Below, in pieces: positions 46,023-54,035 of a stretch of DNA of 64,000 bases. Position 1 is the stretch's first letter. Every line of letters begins with the position of its first letter. Source of the stretch: JAPLDB01 sp038206355 (GTDB lineage: Bacteria; Bacteroidota; Bacteroidia; AKYH767-A; 2013-40CM-41-45); assembly GCA_038206355.1 (NCBI GenBank), contig JBBRAY010000006.1:1-64000 (forward strand). The letters run 5' to 3'. Both the position numbers and the translations under genes were made by a program. The notes beneath the pieces are model-generated. The model had not been told where the DNA came from, made no database searches, and saw only the letters and a program-made list of their open reading frames with translations.

Positions 46023-47513
46023 ATGGGACCCTGGGCCGTTGTTGCACTTATTGCCGCTATTATTTTAGTTATCATACTGGTTGCTGTACTCATATATAAT
46101 GCGACGAAAGCTGATGAAGATCCACTGGCGAATGCGCCGGGCCATGACCACAGCCATGGGGGCGCAGCCGGATGTGCAGCCTGCCAGGCAGCAGCAGCAG
46201 CCATAAAGAAAAAAATCCCTATGAAGTGCATGGTTCAATTCCGACCTTTGGATTCATGGAAAGGGGAATATGGCTTTGACTGGTTGAGGATTGGCGGTGG
46301 CGGTGGGGAATTGGAGGCAAAATCTTACAAGGAATTAATCAATGGCGGATTTGGATTTCCAACCGCTGCCAATGCATACACCTTTGGAATGAAACCGGAA
46401 TTTAAAAATACTTCAGTGCCTACGGAAATAAAATCAAAACCGGAAGACCTGAAAGAATATTTTGTTCCATATCTAAATTTATTTCCTGAAAAATATGTAA
46501 AGGCACTTCCCCAAAGTGACCCGACAGTTCCGCTACCACTATTTGAAGCCGAACTGAAAATACTGATTACGGTAGAAAGAGATGCAGATGAGCCGGATAA
46601 AATTGAACTGGAATATGACGGCTCAGACAAGAATTTGCTGGAATTGAAATGTAGCTTTGGCGACAAAACAAAAAAGAGTGGGGTAAAGAGACTTTCATCC
46701 GATACCTTGAAAATAAAATGTCTCCAAGATTTATCTTCAGATGTAGAAGTCCGGGTACTGGCTTATCCAAAAGGATGGAAAAGCAAGAACGATGCGACAT
46801 TGGCGGGGAAATTATTGGTTTCAAAAAATGATACTTCCACCAGGAAGGAAATGAAATACGTTCTTGTAAAGGTGGCTACCAAGGTAAAAAACACCGTAAA
46901 GGTTGGCGTATTTTCAAATGCCGAACTCAAACGCTTGAAAGATTCATTGCACCAGGCGTTGATTCATGGTACCTTTGAGAACGGTCACGACCTGAATCTG
47001 AGAAATGATAAAGACTACAAAGTGATTAAGAAAAGTGGAAAAAATGTATTTGGCAAATTCATTTTTAAGACCGATGGTTCCGACGGAAATATTCCAAATG
47101 GATTAAACGAAGACTTTCCGAATGATGCTACCCCTTCCAAGGAAGCTTTCTTCATCGACCTTCGTACTAAATATTTAGCGGTTAAGGGCAATGCTAAATA
47201 CAACAATCACTTTACGGTTTTTTGTTTTAAGGAACCGACGTATGACCCGGTAACCTATGGACAAATTCAAAAATTTGGTGTCAAAAATCTCGCGTTGTTT
47301 TTAAATCCGGGAGCTGATAGGCCTGATGGAGTCGCTGCTCACGAGGCCGGACATGGTTTAGGTTTGGAACATACACATGAAAGCGCGAAAGCAACCATCA
47401 ATAAATTTGTATATCCCAAAGGTGTAACCGATAATATCATGTCTTATAATTTTCCGGCCATGATGAGTACCTGGCACTGGCAATGGGAGGTAATGAGAAA
47501 TAATGCTTCATAG
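46023..47513 (+). CDS. Membrane-segment metzincin-type metalloprotease, probable T6SS effector
   Basis: 496 residues. An N-terminal transmembrane segment (about 4-26) is followed by a His/Cys-rich stretch (His41, His43, His45, Cys51, Cys54) that may bind metal. A large middle part (about 60-420) has no recognisable fold. The C-terminus has the zinc site HEAGHGLGLEH (His440, Glu441, His444, His450) and a Met-turn NIM at Met473, the full metzincin signature, and ends with STWHWQWEVM. Hydrolysis of peptide bonds is expected. It follows PAAR by 11 bases and touches the next gene (stop TAG then ATG), typical for an effector with its immunity protein. The target is unknown. Confidence 0.8.
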   Translation: MGPWAVVALIAAIILVIILVAVLIYNATKADEDPLANAPGHDHSHGGAAGCAACQAAAAAIKKKIPMKCMVQFRPLDSWKGEYGFDWLRIGGGGGELEAKSYKELINGGFGFPTAANAYTFGMKPEFKNTSVPTEIKSKPEDLKEYFVPYLNLFPEKYVKALPQSDPTVPLPLFEAELKILITVERDADEPDKIELEYDGSDKNLLELKCSFGDKTKKSGVKRLSSDTLKIKCLQDLSSDVEVRVLAYPKGWKSKNDATLAGKLLVSKNDTSTRKEMKYVLVKVATKVKNTVKVGVFSNAELKRLKDSLHQALIHGTFENGHDLNLRNDKDYKVIKKSGKNVFGKFIFKTDGSDGNIPNGLNEDFPNDATPSKEAFFIDLRTKYLAVKGNAKYNNHFTVFCFKEPTYDPVTYGQIQKFGVKNLALFLNPGADRPDGVAAHEAGHGLGLEHTHESAKATINKFVYPKGVTDNIMSYNFPAMMSTWHWQWEVMRNNAS

Positions 47514-48119
47514 ATGAACTATTTATATATACTGCTTTTCCAGCTAATCATCGGCAGTTGTAATTTACAACAAGGCGATAACAATTATCAATCTAAAAAT
47601 TATCAAATGGAAAAATTTGATCTTGAAAATTTTAAAAAAAATCAAAATGGAGGACATTATAACTTCATATTGAAAGAAGGTACGGAAGTGAATCAATCTG
47701 AATTTCCCGGGGAATTTTATCTTGAAACGAGACGCAATCCGGGATCACCTTTTGAAACCTACCAGGAGTTTCATTACGATAGCCTGTACCTGAGTAAAAG
47801 CGGTACTGAATTTTATGGTTTCCCCGTGGGTGTATGGAAAGAATTCGATGCTAAAGGAAAAGTGATTGGCGAAACGAACGAAGATGAACCATTCAGATTT
47901 TCAATTGAACAACTGGATGAGAAGATGCAGAAGTTAAAAATTTATATTATGAATCAAGTCCAGGGCATTACTGTTTCACGCGATGCGGATGAAAATCCTG
48001 TTTATATTGTTGCTTTTCCTGTTTCTGTTGACTTGTCAGAATTGATAGTGATGACCATTGACGGGAATACCGGGAAGACATTGAATCAAATTACAAAAAA
48101 AAGAAAAGAAAATCATTAA
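47514..48119 (+). CDS. Lipoprotein following the metzincin effector, candidate immunity protein
   Basis: 201 residues. A lipoprotein signal ends in LIIGSC16, so the protein is anchored to a membrane and faces the periplasm. The body is acidic and contains a stretch (FYGFPVGVWKEFDAKGKVIGETNEDEP) like MORN/YwqK-type antitoxin repeats (…GVWKEYDxxGKLI…). It starts on the base after the stop codon of the metalloprotease gene, which is the usual layout for an effector/immunity pair. Protection of the periplasm against self-intoxication is inferred. Confidence 0.65.
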   Translation: MNYLYILLFQLIIGSCNLQQGDNNYQSKNYQMEKFDLENFKKNQNGGHYNFILKEGTEVNQSEFPGEFYLETRRNPGSPFETYQEFHYDSLYLSKSGTEFYGFPVGVWKEFDAKGKVIGETNEDEPFRFSIEQLDEKMQKLKIYIMNQVQGITVSRDADENPVYIVAFPVSVDLSELIVMTIDGNTGKTLNQITKKRKENH

Positions 48120-48161
48120 TGGTTTTGAACAAAGAACTGACCTGACTGATAGTAACTGAAA

Positions 48162-48755
48162 ATGAAATTTTTAATTTTAGATGCTGCACGTATTTTAGGA
48201 GAGATTGAAACTGCTCAGACTTTGCAGGCAGATTTTCTGAATCTTTACTTGGGAACCGGCGAAGAATATCTTAGTTCTGTGGCTCCCTACTTGTTTCCTT
48301 TTCAAGCCGATTCGGAATTCGGAAAGTGGTTCCTGGAAAAAGGCTGGGGCAATTCATGGGGAATGTTTATTGATACAAATGTTTTGATGGAAGATTTGCA
48401 AAAACATTTCCGTAAATATTTAATGGTGAAAACAGAGGATGGAAGGGAAATGTATTTCAGATTTTATGATCCCCGTGTGCTGAGAAAATTCCTTCCTTCC
48501 TGCGACGAAAACAAACTGAAAGCTTTTTTTGGTCCGGTAAAAATTTTTGGAATGGAAAGCGATGATCCCGAATTCGCCCTTGAATTTTTATTGGAAGATG
48601 GAAAATTGATCTCCCGGAAGGTCGCCAAAACGAATTTTTGGGACCACCTTAATGGGTTGAAAATTTCTCCTGATGTCACTTCAGAAATAATTGCACCTGA
48701 TGCCGAAAATAAAAAAGGAAAGCCCGGGCAGAAATGGAATTTTTTAATTGACTAA
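48162..48755 (+). CDS. DUF4123-like effector adaptor (Tap/TEC family)
   Basis: 197 residues without signal peptide. It has the layout of DUF4123 proteins: N-terminal FLILDAARI, the segment APYLFPFQADSEFGKWFLEKGWGNSWGMFI, and FRFYDPRVLRKFLPSCDENKLKAFFGPVKIF. Proteins of this family act as chaperones that load effectors onto VgrG or PAAR. It precedes the second metalloprotease-like gene by 21 bases, so the effector downstream is a likely client. The pattern RFYDPRVLRKFLP is close to the hallmark of the family. Confidence 0.85.
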   Translation: MKFLILDAARILGEIETAQTLQADFLNLYLGTGEEYLSSVAPYLFPFQADSEFGKWFLEKGWGNSWGMFIDTNVLMEDLQKHFRKYLMVKTEDGREMYFRFYDPRVLRKFLPSCDENKLKAFFGPVKIFGMESDDPEFALEFLLEDGKLISRKVAKTNFWDHLNGLKISPDVTSEIIAPDAENKKGKPGQKWNFLID

Positions 48756-48776
48756 CAAATCTAAGTACCAATTAAA

Positions 48777-49709
48777 ATGCGCATCGTACGAACAAATATT
48801 GAACTCAACTGGGCTCGGTTTGATGCCACTTTGGATACCGGAGGTGTGGATTCGCATACCAATGCACAGTTGACAATTACCTTAAAAGTTTTTCTCCGGC
48901 AGAACGCAGGCGCTCCGAGAAGGATGATAATGCCGCAAATGACCTCCAGAATTCGCAGGGGCAGCGAAGGTTCAACAAGAGACAGTGATAGTAACGAATT
49001 TGTTTTCGACAGATTTACACTTGAACATTGGAATCGCTTTACAACCTTTTATCAGTCGGAAGGACAGGCATTCTGGGATGGAAATTTCTGGCTGGGTGTA
49101 CCTGATACTTTTGATACATCTTCATGGGGTGAGGATTTGGACGACAGACCTGAGGATTACGGGCACACTTCTACACTGGCGCCTTATAGGTCGATTCGTC
49201 CGAATGTTGATTGCCATTTTATATTGGAACTGGTAGATAATTCTGCACATGCACATATTACAATTGATGTTTTTAATATCGTTAGTGGAATGACCCCCGA
49301 GCCAACAGTACCGGGTGCAACCAGATTGTTCAGAGCTGATAGTGAACACTATTCCCAGTCTGCAATTGATCGCGTTGAACACCGTTTGCCTGATAGTAGC
49401 CCACAGGGATTTATTCAGACTTTTCAACGAACTTTTATACATGAAATTGGCCATGCAATTGGGTTGGAGCACGTGGGTGTGAATAGGAGAATTGTAGGAT
49501 GCTTCGATGCTGATGATCATAATATTACCATTTGCTATGGTAATACACTCGCAACCCGTGACAATATAATGGGAGGAGGGGAATCATTGTCATGGCATGA
49601 AGCACTGCCCTGGAGAAGAGCGATGGAAGTATTGACCGGTACAAGCCGCCATTCTTGGGAAGTACACCAGAGTTATTTTGGTCCTCAGGTGATGGTAAGA
49701 ACATCTTAG
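48777..49709 (+). CDS. Second metzincin-type metalloprotease, probable T6SS effector
   Basis: 310 residues, no signal peptide. An all-beta-looking N-terminal region (about 1-180) precedes the zinc site HEIGHAIGLEH (His222, Glu223, His226, His232) and a Met-turn NIMGGGE at Met265. These are the metzincin hallmarks. A cysteine pair in CFDADDHNITICYG (about 242-255) lies between the site and the Met-turn. It follows the DUF4123 adaptor by 21 bases and precedes a third HExxH protein. No cognate immunity gene is obvious, so the following gene could be a partner rather than an effector. Substrate unknown. Confidence 0.8.
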   Translation: MRIVRTNIELNWARFDATLDTGGVDSHTNAQLTITLKVFLRQNAGAPRRMIMPQMTSRIRRGSEGSTRDSDSNEFVFDRFTLEHWNRFTTFYQSEGQAFWDGNFWLGVPDTFDTSSWGEDLDDRPEDYGHTSTLAPYRSIRPNVDCHFILELVDNSAHAHITIDVFNIVSGMTPEPTVPGATRLFRADSEHYSQSAIDRVEHRLPDSSPQGFIQTFQRTFIHEIGHAIGLEHVGVNRRIVGCFDADDHNITICYGNTLATRDNIMGGGESLSWHEALPWRRAMEVLTGTSRHSWEVHQSYFGPQVMVRTS

Positions 49710-49764
49710 AAAATATCCTTCTTAAGCCTGGCAAATACAATGTAAAATTTCAATTGAAAACAAT

Positions 49765-50556
49765 ATGCCTGATTTTAATATTATTTTAGTTGACTATGCC
49801 AATCCTGCTGATCCGGGTTCAAGGATGCATTTAAATCAACCTGAAAAAGATTTTATTCAGGCCGGAGTGCGCAATTTATTTCAGCGTGTGGCTACTGAAG
49901 GAAAAGCAAGGGCTGATGCAAATCCACCGCGAAGATCAGGGGCAAGAAGAAGCCCGCCACCTTCAAATCCCGTATATAATATTATTGTGTCGTGGTCGAA
50001 CCAGCCGCCTGTATCATCCAATAATTATATTTGTTATTTCCTTCGTACACAGTCGTCGAGTATCATCAGGCGACTAATCCATGACGTCGTTCCGGAGGCG
50101 CAGGGACTTACTACTGAAATAGGCAGTCAGTCCATTTCTGAAGTGTACGTCATGGATCAGACGAATATCAGAAGACAGTTGGGCAACGAGCAATTAGTAG
50201 CTGTGGCCTTTCATGAGTTTTTACATAACAGGCTGGAAGTACCGGGAAGTATCTCCGTACATCACGATGTTCATGCCGAAGATCCTACAGGATATGGTAC
50301 GCCCGGTACCAGTGAACGAATGACCGGTATTGAAGCCGATGATCCGGAAACTGTTGCAGATGATGAAAGATATCAGGTTATTACAAGACAAGGCCGTGCT
50401 GTAATCCTTACGGAGGAATTCGATATAGATATCGTTTACGCTTCCCTCGCTCAACCAATCAGCCAGTATATTCATCTGAGAACTCCGCCGCCACCTCCGT
50501 CCACGTCGTCTTCATCTCCCGGATTTGCAAGTGAACCTTCTTTAGCCGGACTTTAA
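49765..50556 (+). CDS. HExxH protein of unknown family, possible third T6SS effector
   Basis: 263 residues, no signal peptide. A zincin-type HEFLH (His150, Glu151, His154) is followed 12 residues later by His166/His167 and His170, one of which might be a further ligand. There is no clear GxxH spacing and no Met-turn, so it is not a standard metzincin. The first half is Pro/Arg-rich at about 45-60 (RRSGARRSPPPSNP), and the C-terminus is a low-complexity Pro/Ser tail. It ends the effector island, 92 bases before tssE. A protease role is possible but weaker than for its two neighbours. Confidence 0.65.
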   Translation: MPDFNIILVDYANPADPGSRMHLNQPEKDFIQAGVRNLFQRVATEGKARADANPPRRSGARRSPPPSNPVYNIIVSWSNQPPVSSNNYICYFLRTQSSSIIRRLIHDVVPEAQGLTTEIGSQSISEVYVMDQTNIRRQLGNEQLVAVAFHEFLHNRLEVPGSISVHHDVHAEDPTGYGTPGTSERMTGIEADDPETVADDERYQVITRQGRAVILTEEFDIDIVYASLAQPISQYIHLRTPPPPPSTSSSSPGFASEPSLAGL

Positions 50557-50648
50557 TAGCAGGATAATTTATTTTCGTTATCGTTGGAATTAATTTATTT
50601 TTAACAACGATATCCCGGAGGTCATTCGTTCAATAAATCAGATTTCAG

Positions 50649-51170
50649 TTGTTGAAATACTACAATCAGCCCCTAAATTTTTTTGCCCTGATAAACGGCG
50701 CTGAATTCTTGTGTCCTCAGAAATGTGAGAATAAGAAATATAGCAAGCCCGGAAAATGTTCGATTTGTGAACGCAAACTTGTCGAATCTGTTTTGACTTG
50801 TTCGGTAAAAGATTCAATTGCCCAACGGCTTCACCTGATTCTGATTACCAACCTTGGCGAATGCCGCTTCGATAAACAATTCGGGAATTTAATATGGGAC
50901 CATGATTTTGAAAATATCGCCAACATCAATACCTGGAAAGATACGATGTCGAAAGCCGTGAAAGAAGCTGTCGAAAAATTTGAATACCGCCTATTCAACA
51001 TTAAAACTTCACTTGATGTTACCGAAGAGGAATTTATGGATAAGGATAAATTAATGATGAAAAAATTAAAGAAAAAAGTAGCCGTAAAAATTCAGGGAAA
51101 TATCAAAACAACCAATGAGCAGTTTTTCTTTCAGGAGTTGTTGTATGTAAGTCCGCTGTGGATGGATTAA
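50649..51170 (+). CDS. tssE: T6SS baseplate protein TssE (gp25-like) with a zinc-finger-like insertion
   Basis: 173 residues. TssE is a baseplate wedge protein of the T4 gp25 family. The gp25 core is clear: SIAQRLHLILITNLGECRFDKQFGNLIWDHDFE (about 55-87). The start is TTG; the frame is closed by TAA at 50634 and the next ATG (MSKAVKEA) is inside the conserved core, and the N-terminus KYYNQPLNF matches the usual subtype-iii start. Between that N-terminus and the core lies an extra segment (about residues 18-46) with CPQKC, KPGKC and CSIC (Cys21, Cys25, Cys36, Cys39), like the heavy-metal-binding domain CPMxC...KPGxCPxCGM. Such a domain in a baseplate protein is unusual. It is followed after 54 bases by tssF. 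Confidence 0.85.
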   Translation: MLKYYNQPLNFFALINGAEFLCPQKCENKKYSKPGKCSICERKLVESVLTCSVKDSIAQRLHLILITNLGECRFDKQFGNLIWDHDFENIANINTWKDTMSKAVKEAVEKFEYRLFNIKTSLDVTEEEFMDKDKLMMKKLKKKVAVKIQGNIKTTNEQFFFQELLYVSPLWMD

Positions 51171-51224
51171 GAATTATTGTATTAATTAATTCCGGTTTCT
51201 GTTTATCGGGAAGCAAATTGAAAC

Positions 51225-53078
51225 ATGAATAACATCAAAGAACTTAGTGTAGAAAATATCCGAAGCAGGATGATAAAGAATGCTGCCCGGATCTGGGGTG
51301 TGGAAGGGGATGACATAGAGTCCACTTTTGATCCGCTCGTATCCATGCTCATTGAAGCTTGTGCATACGAATTGAATAAAGTAAACAGTGAGGTTGCGGA
51401 TACACAGCTCCGGATTCTCGAACGCCTTGCACAGGTGTTGTCGCCGGATACATTTACCGGTGCGCAACCGGCCTATGCTGTTGCTCACGCAAGATCATCA
51501 GATCCGGAAACAACATTGTATAGCGAGGTGCAGCTATTTGCACAACAAAAAATAATTACACCTGAACAAAAAGAGATTGTAAGGGATATATATTTTTCAC
51601 CTGCGGGTTCTGTTAAAGTATTTGACGCTGATATTAAATTCATGGCCGTTGACAATGCCATCTATGAGTACCGGTCGCCGTCGTCAAAACAATTAATAGC
51701 AGAGGAGAAATCGGGCAATTCACTCGATCCGCACCATGTGTGGATTGGAATTGATTGCAATAAAAAGATTAAGTCATTAGAGGATTTTGTTTTCTATTTC
51801 GATTGGAAGAATAACCCCGAAAAAGAAAATTTTATAAGTCTCCTTCCGCTTGTAAAATGGTTTTGCAATGGGAAGGAACTTTCTTCCCGCAATGGGATTC
51901 TTCAGAATACTTCATCTGATAAACCAAGAAGGGGAGTGGCGGAGCAATATGATGTTTCTGCCCGCACCGAAAAATTTGTGCAGCATATTTTCGAAAAGAA
52001 TTTTTTTACGCTGCATGGTGATGAATCAGGATTCCTTTTGTCTGACGTATTGCCTGATGAGTTGCAAAAAGTATTTTCTTCTGATACGCTTGAAAAAATT
52101 GCCGGAAATCTTGTTTGGGTGAAATTGGTTTTCCCGGGGGCATTCAATCCGAATGTACTTGGTGACATGTATGTTTCCATGAATTCAATTCCTGTCATAA
52201 ACAGAAGAGTAAATAAAATTACTTACCAGCTGAGGAGTAACCTGAATATTGTTCCGCTTAAAACGGAAGAAGATTTTTTTGATATCATTCATATCCAGAA
52301 TTCAGAAGGGGATTTCTTCAAATCGAATCCGTTGGAAAGTGGTTTTAAAAATGATGCAGGTTTTTATACGCTGCGTTATGGCGGAGTGGAACGGTTTGAC
52401 AATCGCGCAGCGACAGAGTTTCTCACCTCCACCATTGATCTGCTTCGAGATGAAAGTGCTTCCTATAGTTCGCTCGGAAATGATTTCATCAATAACCACA
52501 TCAGTCAGATCAATCAGGCCATTGCCATGATAGAAAAACGATTGGATGATAAAGGTGAAACTTCAAAACCTTCTCACTTTATTATTATTAATCCGAAGAA
52601 ACAAAATGAAAATGTATTCATCAGGTTTTGGTCAACTTATGGCGCAGAAGGAAACCTGGTAAAGGCGGGAGCGAAATTAACACTCAGTTCCGGTGGTATG
52701 TTGCAGTCTTCATCATTGCAATTACTCAGTACTTCAACGGGTGGAAAAAAAGCCCTTGGCGGCAGTGAAAAAATTACAGCATTCAAAAGGGCAATACTTA
52801 CGCACGACAGGATCGTTACGCAGGAAGACATTAAAACATTCTGCAACCATGAACTGAATAAACTGGCGGCTCATATTGAAATAAAGAAAAACTGGAAGTT
52901 GTCAATGCTGCCCAATGAGGGAATGATACGCATCGTGGAGGTACATATTACACCGGCTAAGTCAGGTAATATTTCTGCTTCAGAATGGCTTGACCTGGCG
53001 AAGGAACTGGAAGTGAAAATCAGTGACCATTCCAATGGCCTCATCCCTTTTAAAGTGCTCATCAACGGACTGAATTAA
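51225..53078 (+). CDS. tssF: T6SS baseplate protein TssF
   Basis: 617 residues. TssF, with TssG, forms the wedge of the T6SS baseplate. The N-terminus shows the family's start (NIKELSVENIRSRMIKNAARIWGVEG), followed by the block VNSEVADTQLRILERLAQVLSPDTFTGAQPAYAVAHA (about 53-88). The rest matches a TssF-like beta-rich protein, with a C-terminal part rich in strands (AHIEIKKNWKLSMLPNEGMIRIVEVHI, about 545-571). It is followed after 12 bases by tssG. The length is close to other subtype iii TssF proteins. Confidence 0.88.
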   Translation: MNNIKELSVENIRSRMIKNAARIWGVEGDDIESTFDPLVSMLIEACAYELNKVNSEVADTQLRILERLAQVLSPDTFTGAQPAYAVAHARSSDPETTLYSEVQLFAQQKIITPEQKEIVRDIYFSPAGSVKVFDADIKFMAVDNAIYEYRSPSSKQLIAEEKSGNSLDPHHVWIGIDCNKKIKSLEDFVFYFDWKNNPEKENFISLLPLVKWFCNGKELSSRNGILQNTSSDKPRRGVAEQYDVSARTEKFVQHIFEKNFFTLHGDESGFLLSDVLPDELQKVFSSDTLEKIAGNLVWVKLVFPGAFNPNVLGDMYVSMNSIPVINRRVNKITYQLRSNLNIVPLKTEEDFFDIIHIQNSEGDFFKSNPLESGFKNDAGFYTLRYGGVERFDNRAATEFLTSTIDLLRDESASYSSLGNDFINNHISQINQAIAMIEKRLDDKGETSKPSHFIIINPKKQNENVFIRFWSTYGAEGNLVKAGAKLTLSSGGMLQSSSLQLLSTSTGGKKALGGSEKITAFKRAILTHDRIVTQEDIKTFCNHELNKLAAHIEIKKNWKLSMLPNEGMIRIVEVHITPAKSGNISASEWLDLAKELEVKISDHSNGLIPFKVLINGLN

Positions 53079-53090
53079 TACCCTGTTTTT

Positions 53091-54026
53091 ATGAATGAAG
53101 AGCAAGTAATAGAAATCATCAATGAATTGCCGCTTGACCTCAGGGTGGAGATTGTGGTCAGCGATATTATTGCATCAGGGTTTGATGTGGACGAACTCTT
53201 AATTAATCCTGTGGGTATTTTTCAACGAAGATTTGACAAAGACATTCTGAATGCCGAAGTGATGGATTTCAAAAACAGTAAACAGGCCGTAGTGGTGAAT
53301 ACCAATCGGGAAGGATTGTACGATATGTTACCGCAGTTACTGTTTCACAACCGGCCTGCCAAAAGTTCTAATGCATTTAAAAGTGCACGCAACATGGTTG
53401 AGGAGTATAAAATGCGTGTGGAGGAGGAAAAGGAAGCGCGGAGTTTTTTTATGATTTATGAAATTGAATTTTACCGACAGCGGGTTGCGAACGCTGTCCA
53501 GGAAAGAAATCTGGCAGAGGCAGTTTCTTACAGTATGAGTGACAGCGAGATTGTGGATTACTGGAAGCTCCCGTCATTTTTCAGCAACAGGCAGAAGGGA
53601 ATATTATTTTACCTCTTGCCGTTGTTTCATAAGATCAGGGGATCAGTTGACTATATGAAAGAAGTGTATGGATTGATTCTGCAGAAGAAGGTCGGTATTT
53701 CCAGAAGTGAAAAACTAAAAGTGCTTGAATTTAATAGTGAAAATATGCGGCTGGGAAATATGGTGCTCAGTAAAGACAGCGTCATCGGAAGCAGCTTCCC
53801 TTATTATTATCCGTCATTTGAAATTACCATCCGGGAACTGGAGCAGGATTTTTTTTATGACTATTTACCGGGCGGCAGGAACTGGCAGATCATTGAGAAG
53901 TTAAATGAATATTTTGTTCCTGTTTTTTGCGAAACAGAAATTCATATAGAAAAGAAAACAGCTCGCTGGACGCTCAACGACAAACAACGCAACGAAAGTC
54001 GCCTCGGCTATTCATCGGTATTGTAA
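53091..54026 (+). CDS. tssG: T6SS baseplate protein TssG
   Basis: 311 residues. It follows tssF by 12 bases, as expected for the wedge partner TssG. It has the subtype iii layout: a helical N-terminus (EEQVIEIINELPLDLRVEIVVSDIIASGFDV), the FLLPLFHKIRG-type block (FYLLPLFHKIRGSVDYMKEVYGLILQKKVG, about 183-212), and strands ending with CETEIHIEKKTARWTLND. It converges on tssK; the stop codons are 9 bases apart. The assignment rests on context plus this pattern rather than a strong single motif. Confidence 0.8.
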   Translation: MNEEQVIEIINELPLDLRVEIVVSDIIASGFDVDELLINPVGIFQRRFDKDILNAEVMDFKNSKQAVVVNTNREGLYDMLPQLLFHNRPAKSSNAFKSARNMVEEYKMRVEEEKEARSFFMIYEIEFYRQRVANAVQERNLAEAVSYSMSDSEIVDYWKLPSFFSNRQKGILFYLLPLFHKIRGSVDYMKEVYGLILQKKVGISRSEKLKVLEFNSENMRLGNMVLSKDSVIGSSFPYYYPSFEITIRELEQDFFYDYLPGGRNWQIIEKLNEYFVPVFCETEIHIEKKTARWTLNDKQRNESRLGYSSVL

Positions 54027-54035
54027 AAACAATTA

